Part shown: in pieces, positions 9,290 to 18,135 of the stretch
Numbering within the stretch: position 1 is the first letter of the stretch
Layout: each line of letters begins with the position of its first letter
Assembly (NCBI GenBank): GCA_905480485.1
Contig: CAJQQM010000010.1
Span: 1-64,000, forward strand
Reading direction: 5' to 3'
From: an uncultured Aureispira sp.
Lineage (GTDB): Bacteria > Bacteroidota > Bacteroidia > Chitinophagales > Saprospiraceae
DNA: 64,000 nucleotides
Translations under genes and position numbers: made by a program
The notes under the pieces: generated by a model
The model's input: the letters and a program-made list of their open reading frames with translations, nothing else
Database searches by the model: none
What the model was told of the DNA's origin: nothing

Positions 9290-10291
9290 TTATTTTATTG
9301 TTTTCATAAAAGTATAGCTCAGCAACAGTAAGGCAAGGCCAACGAAATAATGAAAATAACTTTCGTAGCTATCATACGACCTTGACGTCAAAATCGTTTT
9401 TTGATTCGTTTGTATGGCTTTTTGCAGGGCATTTATCAGAGCGTCATTGTGTTGATTGGCATCGTAAAACTCTCCCCCGCCGGCTTTAGCTAATTCTTTT
9501 AAAATGGGCATATTCATCTTGCTAATGATTTTTTGACCATTGATGTCTTCCTTGTATTTTAAGGCGCCTTCTATTGGTAATGGAATAGCCGCACCTTGGA
9601 CGGTTCCTATTCCTAAAACGTAACTAATCAGCCCCGCCTCCAAGCCTTCTGAAATCTTTTCGATAGCTGCATCGCTATGGTTTTCACCATCCGTCAAAAA
9701 TAATACTATTTTATTGCTATTATCTTTTCTTTGACTACCGACTTTTAGAAGTAATTCTACCACCGATTCTATGGAAGTACCTTGTTCGATATTAAAGTCG
9801 GGGCTTGCTCCTTGTATCAATAATTTAGCAGCTTCTGAATCGCTACTTAAGGGCATTTGCAAAAAAGATTGTCCTGCAAAAAAAACAAGCCCAAAACGAT
9901 TGCCTTGCAATTGGTCAATCAATTTATTGGCCAATTGTCGCGCCCTAGCGATTCTACTTGGTACTACATCCTGCGCCCACATACTTTCTGAAACATCAAT
10001 GGCAATATACACATCAGCACCATCAACCTCCATAGCTTGTGTTCGCATCCCCTTTCTTGGGTTGGCTAATGCAATAATTAAACAAGCTAGTGCCAAAATA
10101 GTCGCCCAAAACTTAAACCGCCCCACTTTATACCCTTCTTTTAAACCTGGCATAAGGTATTTCAATGATTGCCACCCGCCTAATGTTTCAAGGTAGTTTA
10201 TCTGACGTTGCCGATACTTCCTTTCGTATGCCATCAAAAAAGGCAATAAAATTAAAAGAAACAATAAATAAGGATACTCAAAATGAAACAT
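9290..10291 (-). CDS. batB: BatB-like VWA-domain membrane protein
   Basis: This 333-residue protein has two N-terminal hydrophobic helices (residues about 5-22 and 58-78), a von Willebrand A domain (about 88-290) and a C-terminal helix (about 312-330). The MIDAS metal site is DVSESM with downstream TDGEN. This is the layout of BatA/BatB of the Bacteroides aerotolerance operon, anchored in the inner membrane with the VWA domain outside the bilayer. It starts one base after the batA stop, so translation is probably coupled. The usual TPR partner (BatC) and BatE do not follow; the operon ends here against psd. Confidence 0.8.
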   Translation of the reverse strand: MFHFEYPYLLFLLILLPFLMAYERKYRQRQINYLETLGGWQSLKYLMPGLKEGYKVGRFKFWATILALACLIIALANPRKGMRTQAMEVDGADVYIAIDVSESMWAQDVVPSRIARARQLANKLIDQLQGNRFGLVFFAGQSFLQMPLSSDSEAAKLLIQGASPDFNIEQGTSIESVVELLLKVGSQRKDNSNKIVLFLTDGENHSDAAIEKISEGLEAGLISYVLGIGTVQGAAIPLPIEGALKYKEDINGQKIISKMNMPILKELAKAGGGEFYDANQHNDALINALQKAIQTNQKTILTSRSYDSYESYFHYFVGLALLLLSYTFMKTIK

Positions 10292-10292
10292 A

Positions 10293-11291
10293 TTAGCTAA
10301 TTGATTTAAATATGGTTCGAGATAAAATAAACTGAATAATTATGAATACTAACGCAAGATAAACGAACAAACTATACTGTTCGGTATAATGCTTGGTCTT
10401 CGTCAGTAAAATCTCCGACTTTTCTAACTGATCTATTGATGCATAAATAGACCTGAGCTCGTCCATATCTTTGGCCCTGTAATATTGTCCTCCTGTTTTT
10501 GTGGCAATATCTTTCAATAAAGGCTCATCTATTAGTACTTTTTTCCATCCATAAATATAAGTACCATCGATTTTGGCTTCAATAGGAGTTCGGGCATCTC
10601 CCTCCGTTCCTACGCCAATCGTATACACTCGTACCCCTGATTTCTGAACTGCATTTGTGGCCTGAAGAGGGGTAATGTAGTTTGCATTATTCATGCCATC
10701 CGTCAAAAGAATAATTATCTTGGATTTTGTATTTTGTTCGTTAAGCCTATTCAAGGCATTGGCCAACCCCATACCAATTGCAGTCCCATTTTTAATGAGC
10801 CCACATTGAATAGCGTTCAAAAAAGACAATAATACAGCATGATCGGTTGTTAAAGGACATTGTGTATAACTTTCTCCTGCAAAAACAACCAATCCGATTC
10901 GGTCGTATTTACGCCTTTCGACAAATGCAGCCGCTACCCTCTTAGCCGCCTCAAGCCGATCGGGCTCAAAATCTTTAGCCAACATCGAAACAGAAACATC
11001 CATAGCCAAAACAATATCAATCCCTTCTCCTTTTACCGATTCTTTTTCTCGGATTGTTTGAGGTCTTGACGCAGCAATAATCAATAAGGTTAGCGTGCAT
11101 AAATGCAGTAACTGTATCAGATACCGGCCTCTTTCTTTCCAGCTTGACCGCTTTAGGGATTTAATCTCTGACAGATTTGCTTGTATAAAATATTGCTCTT
11201 GATTTTGATAAAATCGCCAGCCTATTATTGGTAGCAACAGCAAGCCCAACAGTAGCCAAGGATACGCTATATAGAAGCCGAATAGATGCAT
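10293..11291 (-). CDS. batA: BatA-like VWA-domain membrane protein
   Basis: I chose the ATG at 11291 (332 residues), because the N-terminus then begins directly with the membrane segment (YPWLLLGLLLLPIIGW), as in other BatA proteins; an upstream ATG at 11333 would overlap the previous gene by 26 bases. The VWA domain carries the MIDAS motif DVSVSM, with TDGMNN downstream. A C-terminal hydrophobic helix closes the protein. BatA and BatB are known to form membrane complexes linked to oxidative or envelope stress tolerance in Bacteroides; MoxR ATPases are thought to remodel or metallate VWA partners. Confidence 0.8.
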   Translation of the reverse strand: MHLFGFYIAYPWLLLGLLLLPIIGWRFYQNQEQYFIQANLSEIKSLKRSSWKERGRYLIQLLHLCTLTLLIIAASRPQTIREKESVKGEGIDIVLAMDVSVSMLAKDFEPDRLEAAKRVAAAFVERRKYDRIGLVVFAGESYTQCPLTTDHAVLLSFLNAIQCGLIKNGTAIGMGLANALNRLNEQNTKSKIIILLTDGMNNANYITPLQATNAVQKSGVRVYTIGVGTEGDARTPIEAKIDGTYIYGWKKVLIDEPLLKDIATKTGGQYYRAKDMDELRSIYASIDQLEKSEILLTKTKHYTEQYSLFVYLALVFIIIQFILSRTIFKSIS

Positions 11292-11307
11292 ATACAAAAA
11301 TTCAATT

Positions 11308-12255
11308 TTATGAACGGTCAATTTGCGCTTCAAGTAAGCCTTGAATGCTAGAAATTATTTGAATAGAAAGCTCTAGGTCTTGTTCGAAAGCCCCTTCAAC
11401 AGGACAAGCTTTGGCAAACTTTATTAACGCTGCATCGCTTAATAATACCGTTAATGCATTGTATTCTTCTTCTGTCATCCATACAAGTCCATCCCAATCA
11501 TGCATCGATGCATCAAGAGGATGTTGCAGTGTTTTGAGGTGAAATCGTTGACTTAGGTACCACCTCCATATATAAGAAAGCTGCGCATAAAGTGGTTTAA
11601 AATTATTTTTGATGCTTGGAGTATGCTGTTTCAATGAAGCTAAATCAGAAAGTGCTTTATCTTCTAGGCTTGGGGCTGCTTTATTTTGTTTTGATCGGTA
11701 TACTAGCAGTACACAGACCATAAATAACAACAAAAGTGCTACCAACAATAAAAAAAGTGGATGTTTTATGCGAAAGAGAAGGTTCTCCCAAAAACCTAAC
11801 TTTTGGGCAAAAAGTGGTTTTATATCGGCAATAAAATTGCTGTCTCCCGTTATTTGTGGAGCCAATACCGTAAGATACGGCGAGGAACTTGTTAGTTGAA
11901 GTGTATCACTACTTGTAGGCACTTGTACAGACACCGAAGGTAAACGATACCTCCCGGGCTCCCAAATACGCATCAATATTCTTTTTTTGAACGTTTTCCA
12001 ATCGCCTTCTATTTGCAAATCAATAGGCAATTCTTCTACAATTTCAAGTTGTTCTATCGACGAAAAAGCAAGCGAAGCCTCTGAAAACAAAAGCTGTTCG
12101 GATGGCACTACAGCCACTATATCTAAAGAGAATAAATCACCAATAAAAACCACGGATGTATCTAGGTATAGTGTTACCCCTTGCTGCTGTTGTTGCGCAA
12201 ATGTTGATAGACTCATAAAAACGCAAAGCCATACTATTATCCATCCCTTCATCAT
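11308..12255 (-). CDS. BatD-like envelope protein with one membrane anchor
   Basis: This 315-residue protein has a signal peptide (MMKGWIIVWLCVFMSLSTFAQ), a beta-rich external part with Ig-like strands (residues about 25-150), one transmembrane helix (HPLFLLLVALLLLFMVCVLLVY, about 168-190; first 20 residues are the core) and a cytoplasmic helical tail with a WRWYLSQRF patch. BatD proteins and the DUF4381-type proteins of moxR operons share this plan, and the location between DUF58 and batA supports the link. Its start overlaps the DUF58 stop in an ATGA arrangement (12252-12255), which implies translational coupling. No specific biochemical role can be assigned. Confidence 0.6.
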   Translation of the reverse strand: MMKGWIIVWLCVFMSLSTFAQQQQQGVTLYLDTSVVFIGDLFSLDIVAVVPSEQLLFSEASLAFSSIEQLEIVEELPIDLQIEGDWKTFKKRILMRIWEPGRYRLPSVSVQVPTSSDTLQLTSSSPYLTVLAPQITGDSNFIADIKPLFAQKLGFWENLLFRIKHPLFLLLVALLLLFMVCVLLVYRSKQNKAAPSLEDKALSDLASLKQHTPSIKNNFKPLYAQLSYIWRWYLSQRFHLKTLQHPLDASMHDWDGLVWMTEEEYNALTVLLSDAALIKFAKACPVEGAFEQDLELSIQIISSIQGLLEAQIDRS

Positions 12256-13121
12256 AACATAGGACGGTTTTTGAAAAACTGTATCAGCGCAGGAAGATAG
12301 GCTTGTCCGCTTTGTAGGGAAATAAATTCAGCACCGCTGTTGAGGAATAATTTTTGAGTAGTCTTTTGTGCTGCTTCAAATTGCTGCCGATACGTATTAC
12401 GGACGACTTTCGAATCTGCATCAAGCCATTTTAATCCGGCAGATTCTGAGGACCTAAACGGCATCAAGCCAAGTTTAGGCAGTTCATAATCGGTTTGGCT
12501 AACCAACTGAATACCTACCACATCGTGTTTTTTTGCCGCCAACTTCAAGGCCTTAGAATAATCATTGCTCATGAAATCTGACAAGACAAAAGCAGTGCAG
12601 CGTCTTTTGAGAATATTACTCAAATACTTAAAAGGGGCTTTGAGTTCGGTTTGCTGATTTGGCGTCGGCGGCTGCAACATCTTACTGAGAATTTTGAGTA
12701 CAGCTGATTTGCCTTTTTGAGGCGGTAAATACTGCATTACTTTATCCGAAAAAAATACAGCGCCTACCTTGTCGTTATTAGCCACTGCCGAAAAGGCCAA
12801 GGTGGCTGCAATTTCAATGGCTAAATGCATTTTATGCTGCTTTAATCCAATATAACTAGAACTACTAAGGTCAATCAAAAACATAAAACTTAATTCCCTT
12901 TCCTCATCAAAAACCTTAACATGAGGCTCGTTAGTTCTAGCGGTAACATTCCAATCAATGTTTCTAATATCGTCGCCATACTGATATTGTCTGACCTCTG
13001 AAAAAGACATGCCTCTACCCTTAAACCTTGTTTTGTAGGCCCCTGAAAAAACTTGACTTGAGAAGCCCTTGCTGCGCAGTTCTATAGTCCTTATTTTTTT
13101 TAGTATATCGGCAATATTCAT
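12252..13121 (-). CDS. DUF58-domain protein of the moxR operon
   Basis: This 289-residue soluble protein carries the DUF58 signature: SEVRQYQYGDDIRNIDW near residue 40-56, then ARTNEPHVKVFDEERE, and a degenerate VWA-like domain starting at LIDLSSS. DUF58 proteins sit beside MoxR AAA+ ATPases throughout bacteria and are thought to be their partners or substrates. No signal peptide or membrane helix is present, so it is cytoplasmic. It lies 46 bases after the GNAT gene and is coupled to the BatD-like gene. Confidence 0.85.
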   Translation of the reverse strand: MNIADILKKIRTIELRSKGFSSQVFSGAYKTRFKGRGMSFSEVRQYQYGDDIRNIDWNVTARTNEPHVKVFDEERELSFMFLIDLSSSSYIGLKQHKMHLAIEIAATLAFSAVANNDKVGAVFFSDKVMQYLPPQKGKSAVLKILSKMLQPPTPNQQTELKAPFKYLSNILKRRCTAFVLSDFMSNDYSKALKLAAKKHDVVGIQLVSQTDYELPKLGLMPFRSSESAGLKWLDADSKVVRNTYRQQFEAAQKTTQKLFLNSGAEFISLQSGQAYLPALIQFFKNRPML

Positions 13122-13167
13122 TGATTAAAAGTTCATTTAATTTTTTGGATAGACGACTAGATGCTTA

Positions 13168-13719
13168 TTATTTGAGCCATTGGTACATGGTGATTACATC
13201 ACAATACAAACCATCCTCTGTTTTAATTTCTGAGATACTCCTACCCTCTTCTACAAAACCCATTTTTTGATACAGATGAATCGCCCGACCATTCGATGCG
13301 AAAACACCCAATTTTATTTTTTCAATTATCGGATTATTTTTTGCCCAATCGAGCAGTACTTGCAACATATAACCGCCCACACCCTTATTTCTAAAATCTG
13401 AAACCACCCCCATCCCAAACTCGCCAGTGTGTTGTATGCGTTTTCTATTTCCGTTCCAAAAATCGAGGGTTCCTACCAGTTTTCCTCCTACTTCCGCCAC
13501 CAATAATAGTTTGCCAGTTCCATTCATATAGTTCTCGATACGTTTTAGTTGAGCGTTAACCGTGCTACTGCTTTTAAACTCTTCTAAGGTAGTTAAAACT
13601 TGGTCGGTGCTTGCAAAGATAGCCGCGGCCAGTTGATTTAAAAAAACAGCATCGTTAAAATTTGCCTCTCTAATAAGCAAGGAGGTCCCATCTGCTAATA
13701 TAAACATTTGTTGAATCAT
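13168..13719 (-). CDS. GNAT-family N-acetyltransferase
   Basis: This 183-residue protein is a single GNAT domain. The acetyl-CoA binding loop is visible as VVSDFRNKGVGGYML (the R/Q-x-x-G-x-G/A form), followed by NGRAIHLYQKMGFVEEG, typical of RimI/RimJ-like and phosphinothricin acetyltransferase-like groups. The acceptor cannot be predicted. It is inserted between moxR and the DUF58 gene, with only five bases between the moxR stop... start side and this gene's start, so it is very likely cotranscribed with the bat operon. GNAT genes are not a standard part of that operon. Confidence 0.8.
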   Translation of the reverse strand: MIQQMFILADGTSLLIREANFNDAVFLNQLAAAIFASTDQVLTTLEEFKSSSTVNAQLKRIENYMNGTGKLLLVAEVGGKLVGTLDFWNGNRKRIQHTGEFGMGVVSDFRNKGVGGYMLQVLLDWAKNNPIIEKIKLGVFASNGRAIHLYQKMGFVEEGRSISEIKTEDGLYCDVITMYQWLK

Positions 13720-13724
13720 AAATA

Positions 13725-14723
13725 TTATGGGATTTGAATTGAATCTAGAAGCGTATCGACAATCGTTTCTGCGCTAATTTGTTCGGCTTGAGCCTCATAA
13801 CTCAAGCCAATGCGATGCCTAAGCACATCTTTGGCAATGGCAAAAACATCTTCGGGAATCACAAAAGCCCTGTTTTGTAGATAAGCATGCGCTTTAGCTG
13901 CAAGTGCAAGGTTGATGCTCGCCCTAGGGGAAGCCCCAAACGAAATTAAAGGACTAAGATGTTTCAAATTAGAGAATTTATTGGGGGTTCGACTGGCAAA
14001 AACGAGGTCTAATATATAGCGTTCGATACTCTCTGCTATATGAATAGAGCGGACTGATTTTCTTGCCTCTAAAATCTGTTCTATGGTTGCAACCGAATTT
14101 ACTTTTGTTTTTTCGGCTTGCATATTCAGGCGCATTATGGCTAGTTCTTCTTCTTTGCTAGGATACCCTATAGAGGCTTTTAGCATAAAGCGATCTGTTT
14201 GAGCTTCGGGTAGAGGATAGGTACCCTCCTGTTCGATTGGGTTTTGTGTGGCAAGCACCAAAAAAGGTTCTTGCATTTTGTAACTCGTCTCTCCAATCGT
14301 TACTTGGCGTTCTTGCATTAATTCTAAGAGGGCTGATTGTACTTTTGCAGGCGCGCGATTGATTTCATCTGCCAAAACAAAATTGGCAAACACGGGTCCT
14401 TTTCGGACCGTAAATTTATTAGCTGCCTGATTGTAAATCATGGTTCCCAAAATATCTGAGGGTAACAAATCAGGTGTAAACTGAACACGATTGAAGCTAG
14501 CATCAATGGATTGGGCCAAGGCATTTATAGCCAGTGTTTTGGCCAATCCCGGCAAACCCTCTAAAAGAATATGCCCTCCTGACAACAAGCCAATTAATAG
14601 GCGTTCGAGCATATATTTTTGCCCGACAATTACTTTGGATGTTTCTTGGTATAAACGATCGATAACTTGATACTCTTCTTCTATTTTAGCCTGTAGGCCT
14701 TTAATGTCTTCAGAAATCTGCAT
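13725..14723 (-). CDS. MoxR-family AAA+ ATPase
   Basis: This 332-residue protein has the MoxR Walker A (LLEGLPGLAKT), Walker B (LADEINRAP), sensor 1 (LATQNPIEQEGTYPLPEAQTDRF) of which the first 20 bases of meaning are ATQNPIEQEGTYPLPEAQ, and a sensor 2 arginine in FGASPRASINL. It is the first gene of the operon and is divergent from the gene at 15015. MoxR proteins act as chaperone-like ATPases for VWA-domain proteins; here the likely clients are BatA and BatB. Confidence 0.9.
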   Translation of the reverse strand: MQISEDIKGLQAKIEEEYQVIDRLYQETSKVIVGQKYMLERLLIGLLSGGHILLEGLPGLAKTLAINALAQSIDASFNRVQFTPDLLPSDILGTMIYNQAANKFTVRKGPVFANFVLADEINRAPAKVQSALLELMQERQVTIGETSYKMQEPFLVLATQNPIEQEGTYPLPEAQTDRFMLKASIGYPSKEEELAIMRLNMQAEKTKVNSVATIEQILEARKSVRSIHIAESIERYILDLVFASRTPNKFSNLKHLSPLISFGASPRASINLALAAKAHAYLQNRAFVIPEDVFAIAKDVLRHRIGLSYEAQAEQISAETIVDTLLDSIQIP

Positions 14724-14956
14724 AGTTATTAATTGTTGGGTTGGATAATGTACTCAATTAAAGAAATTAAAGCTAAAAGTAAGGCAAATTAACAATTCTT
14801 AACAAGCTATTTAAACATTTCAAGCTCCAATCTATTCAATGATTAAAACTTGTTATCAACTATATTGAGCTAGATCATTAACAACTTAGTTTGGAGTAGT
14901 TTTTGCACTACTTAAGCGATGCTCCTCCTTTAAACTGAGCTATTATTTTTAAATAA

Positions 14957-14988
14957 TTTGGTGGCTCAATGCTAAATCAATAACTTTG
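14957..14988 (+). promoter_or_regulatory. Candidate Bacteroidota-type promoter for the 15015 gene
   Basis: TTTG at 14957-14960 and TAACTTTG at 14981-14988 are 20 bases apart. This is close to the -33 TTTG / N19 / -7 TAnnTTTG consensus of the primary sigma factor in this phylum. The -7 box lies 26 bases before the ATG. Confidence 0.5.
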
Positions 14989-15014
14989 ACTTTGTTCAAT
15001 CACTAAATAAGCCT

Positions 15015-15740
15015 ATGCACATGCTTTTGAAACATTCATTATCTCTATTCATAACGATTCTTGCAGTAAGTTCATTGTGGGCGCAAAGAGAAGATATTGT
15101 ATTGCAAAAGGAACGCAAGGAGTTTGCCTATCAATCTATCAAAGAATTAAAAAAAGGCGCTTTAGTTGTTCGACTTAAAACAAATCAGCGCAAGATTCAA
15201 CTACTAGAAAGAACACTAAGAAGTAGTAAGCTAAATAAGAATCAACGCAAAAGACATCAGGCGATGCTCGATGGTACCCTCCAAACTAGAAATGATTTTA
15301 ATGAGGCGATTGCAGATATGTTTTTGGATTCCTTTAGTTTTTGCAGTGTTTACCTAGTCTATGACAGCTCTACAACAAGCTTAAAAAAAGGCGTAAAATC
15401 GGGTATTTTTCTAGACTCCAATCAAGTCATAAACCCCTCTATACAACTACAAGAATCTGATATTTTTGTTATCAACTACAAGAAAAAAAGCAGCGAATTC
15501 CCCTTTGACATTTTGAGAATGCAAAAGCTAAACGAACGGCTCGAAGATCCCTTTCCGTATTATATGCAATTAAGAGAATCTTGGCTCAACCAAATTAATA
15601 GTCCTAGAGCAGCACAAGCTGTCGTACAGCTCGATCGAAGGTTGTATAGTTTTTATGCGAGAGCCTTAGCTTACGATCAAAAGATGGAAGAAAAAAAGGC
15701 GCGTAAAAAGGCAAAGGAAGACAATTCGGAGCAACCCTAA
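15015..15740 (+). CDS. Secreted helical protein of unknown function
   Basis: This 241-residue protein has a signal peptide (residues 1-23, ending SSLWAQ). The mature part is mostly charged helix with many lysines and arginines (QRKIQLLERTL, NQRKRHQAML) and ends in a lysine/glutamate-rich tail (MEEKKARKKAKED). A central stretch (SFSFCSVYLVYDSS, then GIFLDSNQVINPSIQL) suggests a small beta part. I do not recognise a family. It has its own good promoter, and its stop lies four bases from the stop of the pentapeptide-repeat gene on the other strand. Confidence 0.65.
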   Translation: MHMLLKHSLSLFITILAVSSLWAQREDIVLQKERKEFAYQSIKELKKGALVVRLKTNQRKIQLLERTLRSSKLNKNQRKRHQAMLDGTLQTRNDFNEAIADMFLDSFSFCSVYLVYDSSTTSLKKGVKSGIFLDSNQVINPSIQLQESDIFVINYKKKSSEFPFDILRMQKLNERLEDPFPYYMQLRESWLNQINSPRAAQAVVQLDRRLYSFYARALAYDQKMEEKKARKKAKEDNSEQP

Positions 15741-15744
15741 TTGT

Positions 15745-16434
15745 TTATGCTTCGTAGATACCTTGCTGTTCTTTGATAAAATCGATTTGCTCTTCCGTAA
15801 GCCCTTCTACTGATTTGAAGACCGCAAAAGAAACATCTGCACCTCTTAAGTCGACACCACTCATGTCAGAATCACTAAAATTAGCCCTTGACATCTCGGA
15901 CTTGCGCAAATCAGCATCGCGAAGATTGGTCTCCCGAAAATCGGCCCGTTCCAATTTAGCTGAACGTATTTGTGCAGCTCTAAATGAAGAACCTTTTAAA
16001 TCGGCTCGTTCTAAAATAACATAATCTAAGTCACAATCTCTGAAGTTGCAATCGGTTGCTTTAACTTTAGTCATATCAGAACGTTCCAATTTAGCCCCCT
16101 GAAAATCGGTCCGATTCATTTCTGCCTCTTCGAGTATAGATTGTTCAAAATTGGCATCTCTACAGTCTGATTTATCCATAAGAGCTTCCGTCAGGTTCGC
16201 TTTTTTTAGCTGTGCTGACTTCAGTTCTGCCTGAATTAAATTGGCGCGTTCCAGATTAGCCTCCTCCAAATCGGCGCCTCTCAAATCTGTGTTACGTAAA
16301 TCAGCCCGCTCAAAATTGGCCTTTTTAAAGTTAGCCTTTCGTAAGTCCGCCCCTTTTAATTTAGCTTTTTCTAAATCTATACCCTCTAAATCTTCTTTTG
16401 CTTTTACTTTTTTTTCTAATAGGTCCTTTTTCAT
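15745..16434 (-). CDS. Pentapeptide-repeat protein
   Basis: From the ATG at 16434 the protein has 229 residues; an upstream start at 16500 would add 22 residues without repeats. Residues about 18-205 are almost unbroken tandem A(D/N)LxX pentapeptides (ADLRKANFKKANFERADLRN and onward), giving close to 37 repeats, which should fold as a right-handed quadrilateral beta-helix. Known relatives include Qnr/MfpA DNA mimics and many proteins without known function. This one is rich in both Arg/Lys and Asp/Glu rather than strongly acidic, which does not favour DNA mimicry. There is no signal peptide, so it is probably cytoplasmic. Confidence 0.85.
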   Translation of the reverse strand: MKKDLLEKKVKAKEDLEGIDLEKAKLKGADLRKANFKKANFERADLRNTDLRGADLEEANLERANLIQAELKSAQLKKANLTEALMDKSDCRDANFEQSILEEAEMNRTDFQGAKLERSDMTKVKATDCNFRDCDLDYVILERADLKGSSFRAAQIRSAKLERADFRETNLRDADLRKSEMSRANFSDSDMSGVDLRGADVSFAVFKSVEGLTEEQIDFIKEQQGIYEA

Positions 16435-16692
16435 AATGTATGGGCTAGGTGAAACAATAGATTCAATATAATTAAATTTTGACAGAACAAAGAATTGCAA
16501 CAGCGCTTGTTATTTTTGAACTGTACCTGCTCTACACTTCTGATATTGAGGTTTTTTTTCTATTTTTATACGTAAAGTGCCCTATTCCAAATCTCTATGA
16601 ACCTAAATACTTGCTTGGGTTTCTTGTGGCCCAAATTCTGGCACTTTTACCTAAATAGAATGCTCAACAACTGCCACATTAATTATTCTACT

Positions 16693-18063
16693 ATGCATTT
16701 GAAACACCTATCCTACTGGACAAAAATAACGATTATTTGCTGCTTTTGCACCTGTCAGAAAGGCCCATACAACTATAATGACCCTGAATTCGTGGTTCCA
16801 ATTATTCAGCCTACGGGTACCGAAAACTACCTCAGCAATCCCTCAGATTATATATTTGACCAAAATAGCTTACATACCTTTGAGTTAAAGTTACCCGGTT
16901 CTGCTTTGCACGCAATTGACAGCAACCCTACAGCCGAACAATATGTTGAGGGAATGCTAATTTTTGAAGGCGATACCCTAAGCCCCGTAGGTATCCGATA
17001 CAAAGGGTCGGTAGGGGCCTTTGTAGGAGGTGTATCGGGACCTAATTGGGCTGACCCCTCAGGCTACAAGACCGCCACCAAACTATCGATGAAAGTCAAA
17101 ATTAATTGGAAAGGAATTGACCGAATGTTTTTTGGCTTAAAAAAACTTCAGTTTCATTCTCAAAACCAAGACGCTTCGCAAATGCGGGAACGGCTGGGCT
17201 ATTGGTTGTTTAGACAAATGGGCGTTGCGGCCCCAAGGTCGGTGCATGCAAGACTCCTTATCAACGGCCGCTACTATGGCCTGTATGCCTTGACCGAACA
17301 AATTGACGGCCGATTTACAAAGCATCATTTTGACGACGGCGATGGCAACCTATACAAAGAATGTTGGCCACTCAACAGCAATGGGCAAGCCAAATCGTCG
17401 TTTGAATACCGAAATAGCCTAAAGACCAACGAAGAAGACAACCTCAACCCCACGATGATAGCCTCTTTTGCACAGGAAGTAGCGAGTTCTAATTCATTTA
17501 ATTTGCCGGCAATCTTAGACCAATGGCTGGACATGCAAAAAATCATGGCTTATGTTGTGACCGATAGGGCGATAAAACACGACGACGGCCCCTTTCATTG
17601 GTATTGTTTTGACAATTATTGTGAGAGCCATAATTTTTATTGGTACGAAGAAACAAGCTTCCATAAACTACATCTTATTCCCTGGGACTTGGATAATGCT
17701 TTCGAAAATTTGACTAGCCAAAATGCGATCACGCATATAGCCGATCCTTGGGCTGAGGCAAGTAATAATTGTCAACCTTTTGGCCATGGTGCACTTGGGC
17801 TACAACAATGGTCTGCAGCTTGCGATAAATTGACTGGTGGCTGGACCCTGCAACAAAATCTTTATGCGCAACAAAAAGCCCTGTTAATCAACGGACCTTT
17901 ATCTACAGCACAAGCAGACGTACAACTCGACCGTTGGACCGCCCAAGTTAGGGCTGCAACAACAGAAGCAGCCGGACTCTACAGCGATGCTATCTCGGTA
18001 GCGGATTGGGAAAATAATGTTGAATCATTAAAAGCACAACTTGTCGTTGCCCGAGCACAATAA
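16693..18063 (+). CDS. CotH-kinase-like protein, possibly a lipoprotein
   Basis: I chose the ATG at 16693 (456 residues), which begins with a short basic-hydrophobic leader rich in cysteine (TIICCFCTCQKG), consistent with export and possibly lipid modification, although the lipobox is not a clean one. An upstream ATG at 16597 is less likely. The CotH fold is shown by GIRYKGSVG, a basic strand block (TKLSMKVKINW), NGRYYGLYALTEQIDG, VTDRAIKHDDGPFHWY and the catalytic-type motif LIPWDLDNAFEN. CotH proteins in Bacillus phosphorylate spore-coat proteins; the family is widespread in non-sporulating bacteria, where function is mostly unknown. Confidence 0.8.
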   Translation: MHLKHLSYWTKITIICCFCTCQKGPYNYNDPEFVVPIIQPTGTENYLSNPSDYIFDQNSLHTFELKLPGSALHAIDSNPTAEQYVEGMLIFEGDTLSPVGIRYKGSVGAFVGGVSGPNWADPSGYKTATKLSMKVKINWKGIDRMFFGLKKLQFHSQNQDASQMRERLGYWLFRQMGVAAPRSVHARLLINGRYYGLYALTEQIDGRFTKHHFDDGDGNLYKECWPLNSNGQAKSSFEYRNSLKTNEEDNLNPTMIASFAQEVASSNSFNLPAILDQWLDMQKIMAYVVTDRAIKHDDGPFHWYCFDNYCESHNFYWYEETSFHKLHLIPWDLDNAFENLTSQNAITHIADPWAEASNNCQPFGHGALGLQQWSAACDKLTGGWTLQQNLYAQQKALLINGPLSTAQADVQLDRWTAQVRAATTEAAGLYSDAISVADWENNVESLKAQLVVARAQ

Positions 18064-18135
18064 ACAGGATTACTCCTTTATTGTACTGTATTTTTTAAAC
18101 TTATAATCAGCATTCATGCACTATACTAAATTTCT

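Noticed and set aside
11292-11333. Upstream ATG for batA
   Set aside because: It would overlap the BatD-like gene and put non-hydrophobic residues before the membrane segment expected at the N-terminus.
15745-16434. Pentapeptide repeats as a CRISPR-like or DNA-level repeat array
   Set aside because: The periodicity is 15 bases and reflects the protein repeat; the DNA units differ.
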